A stretch of DNA of 64,000 nucleotides from Pseudoalteromonas luteoviolacea (GTDB lineage: Bacteria > Pseudomonadota > Gammaproteobacteria > Enterobacterales > Alteromonadaceae), in contig NZ_MAUJ01000001.1 in the NCBI RefSeq assembly GCF_001696455.1, positions 930,001-994,000 of the forward strand, given 5' to 3'. Position 1 is the first letter of the stretch. Each line of letters opens with the position of its first letter. Below are positions 29,315 through 38,107 of the stretch, piece after piece. The translations under genes and the position numbers were made by a program. The notes beneath the pieces were generated by a model. The model had not been told where the DNA came from. It searched no databases and saw only the letters and a program-made list of their open reading frames with translations.

Positions 29315-29343
29315 ACTATAGCGATTGCATGTAATTTAAACAA
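29315..29343 (-). promoter_or_regulatory. Sigma-70 promoter of the secreted His-rich gene
   Basis: On the minus strand TTGTTT and TATAGT are separated by 17 bp, about 35 bp upstream of the start codon. No Zur-box palindrome is present here. Confidence 0.5.
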
Positions 29344-29451
29344 TACACAAAACGTATTGCACTTTTGGCAAGGTAACTTTAGGTTTACGCCCTAACTGGG
29401 CGTGTGTGCAGGGGAATAAAGTAAAGAATTAAGGGTAAAATGATCTAGTAA

Positions 29452-29598
29452 ATGAAACAAACTGGTTACTTAACATACCACACTCATTTAAACGAGGATA
29501 AATACTGTCTGTTTTACGAAGTAGGCAACTTTACCGGAACTGAGCAAGTACTAGAAATTCTAAAGCTAGCCTCTCGCAGCCTCTTTGCGATTTTTTAA
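29452..29598 (+). pseudogene. Short coding-like frame before the His-rich gene (possible frameshift)
   Basis: From ATG 29452 a frame of 48 codons (start MKQTGYLTYHTHLNEDKY) ends at TAA in the run T6A5 at 29590-29600. Shifting +1 at that run opens a further 27 codons (FKNEGEVLFALVKTYTKF) that run in frame straight into the His-rich gene. Both halves look coding. It could be a gene broken by a one-base change, or a +1 frameshift at TTT-TAA. I recognise no family, and the ribosome site is weak. Confidence 0.35.
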
Positions 29599-29680
29599 AA
29601 ACGAAGGGGAAGTACTTTTTGCGTTAGTGAAAACATACACTAAATTTATGTATGAATCCTATCAAACAAGGAAATACATA

Positions 29681-30016
29681 ATGTCTTGCTCACAATCACA
29701 TAAACACTCAAACCATACGCATGGGCCTAACTGTGGTCACACAGCAGTGCGCCATGCTGGTCATGTCGACTATGTTGTTGACGGGAAATTACACCACCCA
29801 CATGGTGATCACTGTGATGAACATGTTATTGAAGTCAGTTCTGTTAACCCTGATGAGTGTAATCGTGCCCATCAATCTAACGGTCATGTTCATGGTCCTA
29901 ACTGCGGTCACGAGTCCATTCAACACGGGGATCATGTTGATTATATAGTAGAAGGCAGACTGGAACATCAACATGGTGACCATTGTGATGATCATGGACC
30001 AATTGAAATAGTTTAA
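29681..30016 (+). CDS. Cytoplasmic His-rich metal-binding protein
   Basis: A 111-residue protein without a signal peptide, starting at ATG 29681 with AAGGA upstream. Two repeats of the form HGPNCGHxxxxHxxHVDY, then a VxGxLxHxHGDHCD block, lie at about 14-46 and 70-104, so it is a clean tandem duplication. The motif matches the secreted protein on the opposite strand. The frame is open upstream for about 30 more codons, which raises the chance of a longer original protein. Likely a zinc or nickel buffer (inference). Confidence 0.75.
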   Translation: MSCSQSHKHSNHTHGPNCGHTAVRHAGHVDYVVDGKLHHPHGDHCDEHVIEVSSVNPDECNRAHQSNGHVHGPNCGHESIQHGDHVDYIVEGRLEHQHGDHCDDHGPIEIV

Positions 30017-30037
30017 GCTCATTACATATCCAAAAAC

Positions 30038-30070
30038 AACAGAGCCTATCTTTATTGTAAAGGCTCTGTT
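30038..30070 (+). terminator. Terminator of the cytoplasmic His-rich gene
   Basis: AACAGAGCC and GGCTCTGTT form a perfect 9-bp stem, followed by a short T/A tail. Confidence 0.75.
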
Positions 30071-30493
30071 TAATTTAAAGTGATGGCAGTCGCTTTCTAT
30101 TTTAGGGTCTAAGAAGTAAGGTATGCGTGGTTTACAAAGTAATCCCCAGGCTCAAAGTTATAAAATATTTATTCAGATGTTATCAATGATAGCCAGCGAA
30201 GTGTTGTGATTTCTGTAAATGTTTTGAGCTATTTAAATCTTCAGTTGAGCAACTTTTTTAGTCTGTCTAGGAGAGTCTCTAACACTTAACGTGAACACTT
30301 CCTTTTACAAACTTATACATAAACCCACCATTTCTAGCGTGGCTCATTCCGATTGCATTGATTTATATTGCCTTTTTTAATGCTGATATCGCTTTTAGAT
30401 TTTTATTCACAAAGTGCGATTTCGTTCGACTTACTATCTGTCTCTTTATTAATTTTTGTAAAATTAATGCCGGAAGAGAATTAAATAAGATAT

Positions 30494-30512
30494 GTAACAA
30501 AATTTTTGTTAC
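30494..30512. promoter_or_regulatory. Perfect 19-bp palindrome upstream of TonB receptor
   Basis: GTAACAAAATTTTTGTTAC is a perfect 9+1+9 palindrome, about 120 bp before the receptor start, placed like an operator. It is not a Fur or Zur site by sequence. The regulator is unknown. Confidence 0.5.
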
Positions 30513-30632
30513 CTAATTTACAAACAGACAATTAACATATTATGATGGAAGATAGGTGTTTTGGAGTTAACATTCAAAAGTTAGGCTCAACACTCATTTT
30601 TTCGGTATTTATAAGGAAAGTAAGGAAATATA

Positions 30633-33488
30633 ATGGGAAAAACTAGAAGACTAAACCCCCTTTGTATGTCAATTAAGCTTCTTTGTTTCGGGGCATTGAC
30701 ATCCGCGCCTATGCACTTTGCTCAAGCGAATCAAGTGAGCGAAGAAGACATAGAAAAAATTGAAGTAACAGGTTCACGTATTTTGCGTGAGGGAACAATC
30801 GCTCCAAGTCCAGTTTCAGTCGTCACTGGCGCAGAGCTCGTTAATACTGGTGCACTAAACATCGGTGAAGCACTCAACAAACTTCCGAGTTTAAAGCCGA
30901 CATTCGGTATGCAGAACTCAGGCAGGTTCATCGGCACATCAGGCTTAAATATTCTTGATTTACGAGGCATGGGTTACGAAAGAACACTTGTACTGGTAAA
31001 TGGTAAGAGGCATGTAGCGAGTAGTGCAGGTACCTCATCTGTCGATACTAATACTATCCCAACAACTTGGGTAGACCGAGTTGAGGTCATTACGGGTGGC
31101 GCGTCTGCGATATACGGTGCGGATGCGGTTACTGGTGTAGTAAACTTTATTCTGAAAAAAAACATAGAAGGGTTTTCTGTCACTGCGACACGTGGTGAAG
31201 CTGAAAACTCGGACTACAGCAACCATAAATTTAGCATTTCTTTCGGTCAAGACATTCTCGATGGCCGCGGTAATTTTGGTGTTTCATACGAATTCGCTAC
31301 TCAGGATAGGTTGAATGCCTTAGACAATGAGTTTACAAACTACGCGAATCGAGAACTAACAAACTTTGACCAAGATCCGACACGACCGGATGATATCAAT
31401 AACCCTGACGAAATATTCTATAACAATGCAGGTATTTATGGCCTTAATGAAGCGGGCTCCTACCGTGTTGATGGTCTATGGTACACGTTCAATGAAGATG
31501 GTTCATCTCGCCCACTTAGATTGAATTACGACAAGTTAGATGGCTTGGGTTGTACCGATTGTGAATTTATGAATCTAAGAAAATTCAGCGAAATTCAACC
31601 AACATTCGATCGTCATATTGTGAACTTTAAATCAAACTTTGATGTAAACGATAACATGAACGTGTACTTCGAAGGTAAATATGCACGTATCGAATCGGAA
31701 GATTGGGGACAGCCTAGCTTCTTTACGCGAAATCTTCTGATTAAGCGTGATAACCCATTTTTACATTCGTCTACGGCCGATTTAATGGATGAAAAAGGCG
31801 TTGATTCTATCTCAGTAATGCGATTCAACGATGATATTGGACGTCGATTTGAGATCAACACACGTGAAACAACACGATTCGTTCTTGGCGTTGAAGGTGT
31901 CGTGGCCGAAGATTGGGATTACGAGGTATTTATTAATTCAGGCACAACGGAATTAGAGCGAGCTAACTATAACAATTTAGTCGTGCCTAATTTCTTCGCA
32001 GCGGTTGACGCGGTATCTGATGGCCAAGGCAATGTGGTTTGTCGTGACGAAACTGCACGCCAAAATGGCTGTGTTCCGATGGATATTATGGGTTACAACC
32101 GTCCAAGTCAGGAGTCGATAAACTACGTTAACACAGTATCGACAGGCACAAGTAAAATTGAACAGTTGAATGCAGGCGCGAGCTTGTCTAACCCTGCGCT
32201 TTTTGAATTACCAGCAGGCCCAATGGGTGTAGCATTTGGTTTAGAATATCGAGAAGAAAAGAGTCGCTCAACAGAAGATGAAAACGCCAAATCCGGCGAT
32301 ACATTTTTCAATGCCTTGGGAGAGGATGTTGGTAAATATGACGTATCTGAGGTGTTCGTTGAAACCTCAATGCCAATCCTTGGTGATTTACCACTAATTG
32401 ATACGTTAACATTAGAGCTTGCAGCCCGTTACGCTGACTATAGTACGGTGGGAGAAGTAACGAGTTGGAAAGTGGGTCTGGATTGGCAGTTATACGATGA
32501 TCTTAGGTTCCGAGCTACCTTGTCTGAAGCTATTAGAGCACCGAACATTAGTGAGCTATTTGGTGCTGCAAGTGAAACCTTTTATTCAATCGATGATCCA
32601 TGTCGAGAAAAGTATCTAACTTCAATCTCAGGTGAAGCGCAAAGCAAACGCAGAGCAAACTGTGCCGCTTTAGGTGTGCCAGCAGGCTTTGATGATTCAT
32701 ATGACGATGCAAGGGTTCGTGGATTACAATCTGGTAACTTAGAAGCTAAAGCTGAGGAATCAACAAGTTACACTGTTGGTGCTGTATTCACACCGAGTTT
32801 TATCGAGGGTTTAAGTTTTACTGTTGATTACTGGAATATTGAACTAGAAGATGCGATTGATACCATTTTAGCGCAGCAGATTGTTGAACGTTGTGTCGAT
32901 TCAGATAGCGTTACCAACCAATATTGCGCGCTGATCTCTCGTAATAGCAGTAACCAAATTTCATTGATTGAAAATAAAGTACTGAACATTGCAAGACAAG
33001 AATCTTCCGGTGTGGACTTTGAAGTTAACTATGACTTTAAAACTGGTTTTGGTAACTTTAAAACTCGATTGATGGCAACTCGTTTAATTGATCGTAAGAG
33101 CTACCCATTCCAGGATGAGCTAGATAACTTTGAAGAATATGCTGGGGTTGACTCAGAGCCGAGCTGGTCTGGCGCACTTGATGTTGGCTATGAATACGAA
33201 GACTTTTTTGCTTCTTGGAAGTTGCGTTATGTAGAAGAAACAAGTCGTTTCCGTCCAGATCAATTAGCGACAAATCCGAACCCATCGAATCATATGCGTT
33301 GGCCAACTTATGTTGTGAGTGATGTGACTGCAGGGTATCGCTTCGAGAATGGCATTACTGCTAAGCTAGGTATCGACAACCTATTCGATAAGGCAATTAT
33401 TGAGTATTCAACTGGTACAACAGAAGAAAGCTCTACTTATGATAACTTAGGTCGTTTAGTGTATTTAGAGTTATCTTATAAGTTTTAA
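30633..33488 (+). CDS. TonB-dependent receptor
   Basis: A 951-residue outer-membrane receptor. Signal peptide about 1-33, then the mature start with a TonB-box-like region (EDIEKIEVTGSRI). The plug spans about 40-190, with LDLRGMGYERTLVLVNGKRH, VDRVEVITGGASAIYGADAV and TGVVNFILKK, and is followed by a 22-strand-type barrel ending in aromatic residues (ELSYKF). The ITGGASAIYGADAVTGVVN block marks the large marine clade that imports glycans, peptides or siderophores; the substrate cannot be told. The start has GGAAA upstream. A strong terminator follows. Confidence 0.95.
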   Translation: MGKTRRLNPLCMSIKLLCFGALTSAPMHFAQANQVSEEDIEKIEVTGSRILREGTIAPSPVSVVTGAELVNTGALNIGEALNKLPSLKPTFGMQNSGRFIGTSGLNILDLRGMGYERTLVLVNGKRHVASSAGTSSVDTNTIPTTWVDRVEVITGGASAIYGADAVTGVVNFILKKNIEGFSVTATRGEAENSDYSNHKFSISFGQDILDGRGNFGVSYEFATQDRLNALDNEFTNYANRELTNFDQDPTRPDDINNPDEIFYNNAGIYGLNEAGSYRVDGLWYTFNEDGSSRPLRLNYDKLDGLGCTDCEFMNLRKFSEIQPTFDRHIVNFKSNFDVNDNMNVYFEGKYARIESEDWGQPSFFTRNLLIKRDNPFLHSSTADLMDEKGVDSISVMRFNDDIGRRFEINTRETTRFVLGVEGVVAEDWDYEVFINSGTTELERANYNNLVVPNFFAAVDAVSDGQGNVVCRDETARQNGCVPMDIMGYNRPSQESINYVNTVSTGTSKIEQLNAGASLSNPALFELPAGPMGVAFGLEYREEKSRSTEDENAKSGDTFFNALGEDVGKYDVSEVFVETSMPILGDLPLIDTLTLELAARYADYSTVGEVTSWKVGLDWQLYDDLRFRATLSEAIRAPNISELFGAASETFYSIDDPCREKYLTSISGEAQSKRRANCAALGVPAGFDDSYDDARVRGLQSGNLEAKAEESTSYTVGAVFTPSFIEGLSFTVDYWNIELEDAIDTILAQQIVERCVDSDSVTNQYCALISRNSSNQISLIENKVLNIARQESSGVDFEVNYDFKTGFGNFKTRLMATRLIDRKSYPFQDELDNFEEYAGVDSEPSWSGALDVGYEYEDFFASWKLRYVEETSRFRPDQLATNPNPSNHMRWPTYVVSDVTAGYRFENGITAKLGIDNLFDKAIIEYSTGTTEESSTYDNLGRLVYLELSYKF

Positions 33489-33532
33489 TTTTTTGATGTT
33501 GGTTCCTTTGCCAATATCAATTTAATTGAACT

Positions 33533-33554
33533 AGCCCCGAAAGGGGCTTTTTTA
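33533..33554 (+). terminator. Terminator of the TonB receptor gene
   Basis: AGCCCC and GGGGCT pair around a GAAA tetraloop, followed by six T. Confidence 0.85.
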
Positions 33555-33572
33555 ATTACTTGATTCAATGTA

Positions 33573-33815
33573 TTAGCATTCAAATAAGCACTTATAGATT
33601 GAGCCAATCATCTGGTTCTTTTTGCCTACCTGTTTTGTCAAATATAGCGCGCCTTGGGTCACCGTCACTGCAAAGATAAGAGCGCCTATTTCTAGTATGG
33701 AAAATGGTGAATACACCATAACCAAAGCGGTATTTATCCAGCTAGCAACCGCAAATAGCCAAGCAAGAAATAGTGTCTTTTCATTTGTTTTTTTATTAAA
33801 GGCTTCGGTAATCAT
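33573..33815 (-). CDS. Small membrane protein with two helices
   Basis: About 80 residues, with helices near 15-35 and 40-60 (MVYSPFSILEIGALIFAV) and short charged ends. The start at 33815 is chosen because AAGGA sits 8 bases upstream; a longer in-frame extension to 33860 lacks this. It converges with the TonB receptor. No known family. Confidence 0.55.
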   Translation of the reverse strand: MITEAFNKKTNEKTLFLAWLFAVASWINTALVMVYSPFSILEIGALIFAVTVTQGALYLTKQVGKKNQMIGSIYKCLFEC

Positions 33816-34113
33816 ATTGATATCCTTGATGTTATACTGTTTTGTATTTATTGAGTTCAATGAGTGCTAGGCTTTAGCTAAATTTCTTTCTGCCTTAAGT
33901 GAGAGCTTGCTCGTGACAGTTTGTAATCCAAAACTACTCAGTAAACTTGTGTTTTCATGTTCTTTGGTTAGTCGGTGAAACTCGCAAGCCATTACACATT
34001 TTTTATCAGTGGTACACAGTTTTTATTTCGATATATAAAATATTTTAAAAAAAGGTGTAATAGATCGCAGTTTGTGACGACTACTAGTAAAAAAACTTTG
34101 GAGACGTATATCG

Positions 34114-34617
34114 TTGGTAACCTTCACCAAGGACTCAGAAAAAGAGATTATTATAAAGCAGTACTGGCCACAGATAGGTAGAGCGGCCTCCGGTTATGAG
34201 AATCGCTCCGCGTTATCCGACGAGCTCGCACAGGAAATGGCGCTGTCTGTTTGGCGTTCATTAGACAGATTTAACGGCCAATGTTCGATTAATACTTATG
34301 TCTATAGAGTCATACACAATACGGCAATTGATCATATCAGGCGTCATAGCAAGCTTTCTGAGGATGAGTTGAGTGACAAAACTATTTGTGAGCACACCTC
34401 TCCCGAAGCTGATGCGCTTCAAGCACAAAGGCAAAAACATCTCATGAATGCCGTTAATAAACTGCCGCTGAGTTTAAGACAGGTCATGCTTTTAAAGTTA
34501 GAAGACCTAAATAATGTTGAAATCAGCGATGTTTTAGGAATTAGCGAGGCGAATGTAGGGATCAGGCTCCATCGAGCAAAAGAGCAGCTCACAAAATTAT
34601 TAGCGGGAATGAACTAA
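34114..34617 (+). CDS. ECF-type RNA polymerase sigma factor
   Basis: A 167-residue sigma-70 family factor directing RNA polymerase to special promoters. Region 2 has ELAQEMALSVWRSLDRF, NTYVYRVIHNTAIDHIRRH, and region 4 has LPLSLRQVMLLKLEDLNNVEIS followed by EANVGIRLHRAKEQL. The start appears to be TTG 34114 with GGAG upstream. It overlaps the next gene by one base (TAATG), so the membrane protein downstream is its likely anti-sigma factor. Confidence 0.92.
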   Translation: MVTFTKDSEKEIIIKQYWPQIGRAASGYENRSALSDELAQEMALSVWRSLDRFNGQCSINTYVYRVIHNTAIDHIRRHSKLSEDELSDKTICEHTSPEADALQAQRQKHLMNAVNKLPLSLRQVMLLKLEDLNNVEISDVLGISEANVGIRLHRAKEQLTKLLAGMN

Positions 34618-35174
34618 TGGATAATAACGAGTTTGAACAATTGTCATCGCTTTGGCAATCAACTGAGCAAAAATCTTTGCCGCACATGGATAAGCTGATA
34701 AAGCGTCATAAAAGACATGGTTTCATTTTAAAGCTCAATATTGTAATAGAGTGCGTTGCAATATTGGCTGTTAGCAGCCTGTTTTTAATGTCACTTATAG
34801 AAAAAGCATCGTTGATAAAGCAAATCTGGGTAGGGTTTGCAACCATTTGGGGTATTACGTTATTCGTGTTAATGAGTAAAAGCCGCTTGAGTAGCTTAAA
34901 GCACTTAAAAAGTGGGCAGTTAAGCAGCTCTATCGAAGCGCATAAAAAGCTACTTAAAAATGAAATTTTAAGATGGGACCTCAGCATCAAGGCAACCTGG
35001 GTATTCGTTCTTGCAATGGGCGTGTTTGCTGTCAGCAAATGTGTTTTTGCACCATGCGACGCTGATAGTGGCTTACATATTGTGATATCGTTTTTGGTGT
35101 TAGGTGTCGCGCAAAGCGTTTTTTTTGTTAAGCGTCGCGCTGCGAAGCGTGTGTTGCTCACTCTTGAACAGTGA
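34617..35174 (+). CDS. Probable membrane anti-sigma factor
   Basis: A 185-residue protein coupled to the sigma factor gene. A short soluble N-terminus (about 1-38, DKLIKRHKRHGF) is followed by four hydrophobic helices at about 40-60, 68-85, 125-145 and 150-168. Anti-sigma factors of this type hold the sigma factor at the membrane with the N-terminal part. Sequence similarity to known anti-sigma domains is weak, so the call rests on context and layout. Confidence 0.65.
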   Translation: MDNNEFEQLSSLWQSTEQKSLPHMDKLIKRHKRHGFILKLNIVIECVAILAVSSLFLMSLIEKASLIKQIWVGFATIWGITLFVLMSKSRLSSLKHLKSGQLSSSIEAHKKLLKNEILRWDLSIKATWVFVLAMGVFAVSKCVFAPCDADSGLHIVISFLVLGVAQSVFFVKRRAAKRVLLTLEQ

Positions 35175-35234
35175 ATCTCGGCGAGTTGATAAAGCAAAAA
35201 TACCTTTTTTAACGTCCCTGTTAAAGCTTGTTTA

Positions 35235-35447
35235 CTATAAAAAAGACACAAGCTTAATCACTTGTATTATTGCGACAATAGAACCACAAATCAGAAACAT
35301 AGCACCTCTTTTGTGAAGCTTTTCAAGGCTCGTTGTAGGTGTTTCGGTTTTTGCTGCTTTTAAAACTTTACCTTTAAAGACCATTCCTATAGAGACTAAA
35401 AATATTACTAAAGTAATCGTTAAATCTGTCATCAATTCAGGCGGCAT
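35235..35447 (-). CDS. Small membrane protein
   Basis: 70 residues with helices near 8-25 and 49-67, separated by a short basic linker (GKVLKAAKTE). GAGGAATA precedes the ATG. It converges with the anti-sigma gene. Unknown family. Confidence 0.6.
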   Translation of the reverse strand: MPPELMTDLTITLVIFLVSIGMVFKGKVLKAAKTETPTTSLEKLHKRGAMFLICGSIVAIIQVIKLVSFL

Positions 35448-35766
35448 GGATATTCCTCAAAACATATTATGTCGTAACAACTTGTGTTGTGGCTAGCATT
35501 CAAAATTTCTAAGCCAACTCTCAAGCTGGGCATCCTAAATCATGTAAGCGTAGAAATAAAGAGCGTTATCTATCTAGCGGTTATACATAGAACTATGTTG
35601 TATTCCGCTTCTGTCAGTTTGCGCTAATCTTGATATCACTCTCGAGATAAAGAAAGTTAACAGTAAAAACTGCCTATTCGATACTTGTAAAAAAAGGGGA
35701 TTACTTGCTAAACCTAATATTGCGCAATTGACAATTGCATACCTAAAATTTTTGGAGGGATCGCAT

Positions 35767-36222
35767 ATGGCTCTTAAACCTTTAACTGTTGTTGCCAAAG
35801 ATGCACACATCGAATTATTTGAAAAAGAATATGTTGGCTCGCATAACGCGCTCATTTCAAAATTAAACGATGTTGCTTACAAACTTTATTCAATACCGAT
35901 GGAAAACCATTACATTAGAGACACCATAATTATTGAAGTGTCGAAAGCGTTAATGGAGACAAAAAAGTATTTTAGAACGCTAGAGTCTAATAGTCCACGC
36001 AATGAGGAAACCGAAGGGCGACTGGTTATGCTGTGGGGGATGGTGGCTGCTCCAATAGGGTTTATTGACAAAGATCTTGCTATTTTATGTGCTTTGGACC
36101 AAGAAAATTGGCTCCACCCCGATGGTTGGTCCGCCGATGAAATTATAGAGTTTGGGGTAAAGTTAGACAGCGTATCTCGCAAGTTTATGCGGCTATCATT
36201 TCCTGTATCTGTTTGGCATTAG
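35767..36222 (+). CDS. Hypothetical cytosolic protein
   Basis: 151 residues from ATG 35767, which has a strong GGAGGG site; an upstream in-frame start at 35728 has none. Mostly helical with no signal or membrane segment. Trp-containing motifs LVMLWGMVAAP, DQENWLHPDGWSADE and a final SFPVSVWH are visible. I recognise no family. No neighbour is functionally informative. Confidence 0.65.
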   Translation: MALKPLTVVAKDAHIELFEKEYVGSHNALISKLNDVAYKLYSIPMENHYIRDTIIIEVSKALMETKKYFRTLESNSPRNEETEGRLVMLWGMVAAPIGFIDKDLAILCALDQENWLHPDGWSADEIIEFGVKLDSVSRKFMRLSFPVSVWH

Positions 36223-36710
36223 TTGACGTTAGTCATCAGATTCATGCGATGATAATAGCGGTGAAGGGTCGATGAAAGCTTCCATGCAGGGTTTATCTGA
36301 GACAGGCTAATTCTTTGGCCTGCCAGGTGTAGTGACTGGTTTCAAAAGATATTTGCGGGTTTAATTGTTTTTTTTGGAATTTTGATAATTCAGCGCACGA
36401 ATTCTCTATTTGGCTTAATTTTAATATTTGCGGGCTATTGCATGTATTGTGACGCGCAAAAAGGCGTGTGGTTTTGTATTGATTTTAAATCTAAAGATCG
36501 TACTGGTTATCAAGGAGATAACGATTCTGAAGGGGGCTGCGACTAGGGCTTATAATAGGGCACTTAAATAAGGCCCATATAGCGAGGTTTGAAAACTCTG
36601 TAAGTCACATATGAGATTAGCGATCGATAATATTGGATACAATATATTATTGACAATCAATTGTGTGTTGATTAGTTTATAATCTCATAAATAATAAAAG
36701 GACATTAAAA
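36223..36710. other. Intergenic region with a start-less coding-like stretch
   Basis: From about 36298 to a TAG at 36544-36546 one forward frame stays open and translates to two hydrophobic helices (IFAGLIVFFGILII, SLFGLILIFAGYCM) then a polar tail with several Cys. No good start codon exists, so it may be a decayed membrane-protein gene. The rest of the 488 bases holds the promoter region of the peptide gene at 36711. Confidence 0.4.
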
Positions 36711-36905
36711 ATGAAGTTAAAACTAAACAAATCTAAGATTAAAAACCTATCTAATAGTCAGCCACTTAACCAATTTGCAACACCATTAATTGCCGGTGGT
36801 AGACGAGGCGGCGGCGAAACAGAATACGATAGAGGTTGCCCATTTTTCACAGATAGACAAGCAAAGACATGCGGCATGGGCTGGACTTGTGACGGTGTAA
36901 ATTAA
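36711..36905 (+). CDS. Double-glycine leader peptide, RiPP or microcin-like precursor
   Basis: 64 residues. The start MKLKLNKSKIKNLSNS is a Lys/Asn-rich leader, ending in TPLIAGG at about residues 24-30, a double-glycine cleavage site. The remaining core of about 34 residues (GGGETEYDRGCPFF, then TCGMGWTCDGVN) has three Cys plus Gly, Trp and charged residues. This architecture is that of exported bacteriocin or modified peptide precursors in gammaproteobacteria and Bacteroidetes. AAGGA precedes the ATG and a hairpin follows. No modification enzyme or C39 peptidase exporter lies in the window, so maturation would need distant genes. Confidence 0.7.
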   Translation: MKLKLNKSKIKNLSNSQPLNQFATPLIAGGRRGGGETEYDRGCPFFTDRQAKTCGMGWTCDGVN

Positions 36906-36912
36906 TTCAATT

Positions 36913-36932
36913 GAAGCGCCAAGTAGCGCTTC
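36913..36932 (+). terminator. Hairpin after the leader-peptide gene
   Basis: GAAGCGC and GCGCTTC form a perfect 7-bp stem around CAAGTA, with TTC after it, 8 bases past the stop. Confidence 0.65.
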
Positions 36933-37091
36933 TTCAATAAACCCCTCAAAAGGTTCGGGTTGAAGAATACAAAACCCAAACATTAAAAATAATGTCGTTA
37001 TCTGCAAAGAAAATTATGAATTAGGTTTGTGGATTTTGCCCATTTCTTAAAGTTAACAGTCGAATTTCTCAATTGTATAGAAGGAAAGTGA

Positions 37092-37292
37092 ATGAAATTA
37101 TATAGGTTCGTCACAGGACCAGATGATGAGGTATTTTGTATGCGAGTTTCTCAATCTCTTAATAGCGGCTGGCAACTTCACGGTAGCCCAACACTAACTT
37201 TTGATGGAAAAACACCGATTGCGGGGCAAGCACTTGTTAAAGAAGTCCCCGATGAAGAATTTCACGAGGGTATTGACTTAAGATCTTACTAA
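37092..37292 (+). CDS. DUF1737 domain protein
   Basis: 66 residues. The start MKLYRFVTGPDDEVFCMRV, then LNSGWQLHGSPTLTFDG and AGQALVKEV match the DUF1737 family of short proteins with unknown role. GAAGGAAAGTGA precedes the ATG. Stand-alone. Confidence 0.88.
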   Translation: MKLYRFVTGPDDEVFCMRVSQSLNSGWQLHGSPTLTFDGKTPIAGQALVKEVPDEEFHEGIDLRSY

Positions 37293-37533
37293 GTAGCGCT
37301 GAAATTTAATTATGTTGAATAGCTAAGTCGTAACAAATTTACTGTCTAATTCTAGTCATATGAAGCTGTGTGTATCACGATTTCACTTTCTGTTAGAAAT
37401 CAGGAGCAGCCGAGCAGCTGGCGTGCTTTGTACTATGTTAGTTTGAACACCTTGATTGCGTAGATAACAAATTGAGCGATTAGTAGTAGGGGCCGCTTGG
37501 TTTTAACGATATTACATTAAATGGAATAGAAAA

Positions 37534-38058
37534 ATGAGTAAACAATTTGATTTTATCAGTGTTATCAAGTTCATACCCGAAATATTAATCGCATTAGGTG
37601 TGCTATATTTTGCTATCAAAACATTTAATCAGGAAACTGAAAATACGAGACATGATAGATTTAAGCCTTTATATGAAGCGTATTTAAGTTTAAAAAAAGA
37701 ATCATATAAGCTGTCTTTAAAAGGCAAGGAAATAGCGGAACTAAAAAGAACGGGTGAAAACGATCGCACCGAAGATTACATTGAAAAGCTGAATATCCAA
37801 CTGTATATGTTTCGTGATACAGCGAAAATCTATGAGAAACGATACTGCAAAGCTGAGCCAATTCAGACGCAGATAGAGCTTTTAATCAATAAGAATGACG
37901 AAATAAGAAACGCAATCCTGCAAAAGAATGCCGCAGCCCACGAAATAGGAAAGATGTACAGTGAGTTTTCGCAATCTAATATGCAGTGTGTTGACAAGAT
38001 TATAGATACCTATATCGGTGGTCAGTGCGTTGACTTTAAAAAAACAGCAGGTTGTTAG
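37534..38058 (+). CDS. Hypothetical membrane-anchored coiled-coil protein
   Basis: 174 residues: one hydrophobic N-terminal helix (about 10-27, IPEILIALGVLYFAI), then mostly charged helical sequence likely to coil (KKESYKLSLKGKEIAELK, QTQIELLINKNDE), and three Cys in the last 65 residues. The single anchor and polar body suggest a cytoplasmic scaffold fixed to the membrane. Unknown family. GGAATAG precedes the ATG. Confidence 0.6.
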   Translation: MSKQFDFISVIKFIPEILIALGVLYFAIKTFNQETENTRHDRFKPLYEAYLSLKKESYKLSLKGKEIAELKRTGENDRTEDYIEKLNIQLYMFRDTAKIYEKRYCKAEPIQTQIELLINKNDEIRNAILQKNAAAHEIGKMYSEFSQSNMQCVDKIIDTYIGGQCVDFKKTAGC

Positions 38059-38074
38059 TTTATAATTTCGATAT

Positions 38075-38107
38075 TGCCCGTTTCTTTTAAAGTTTTTGAA
38101 ATGGGCA
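38075..38107 (+). terminator. Possible terminator
   Basis: TGCCCGTTTC and GAAATGGGCA pair with one G-T around a T-rich loop. Confidence 0.45.

Larger units (their letters stand above)
30017..30632. other. Intergenic region before the TonB receptor
   Basis: About 615 bases holding a terminator hairpin (30038-30070) and a perfect 19-bp palindrome (30494-30512). A 28-codon frame from ATG 30123 is too short to support. The rest is AT-rich with nothing else recognised. Confidence 0.5.

Noticed and set aside
29585..29605. -1 ribosomal frameshift at the T6A5 run
   Set aside because: The frame needed to join the two halves is +1, not -1; the -1 frame closes within about 10 codons.
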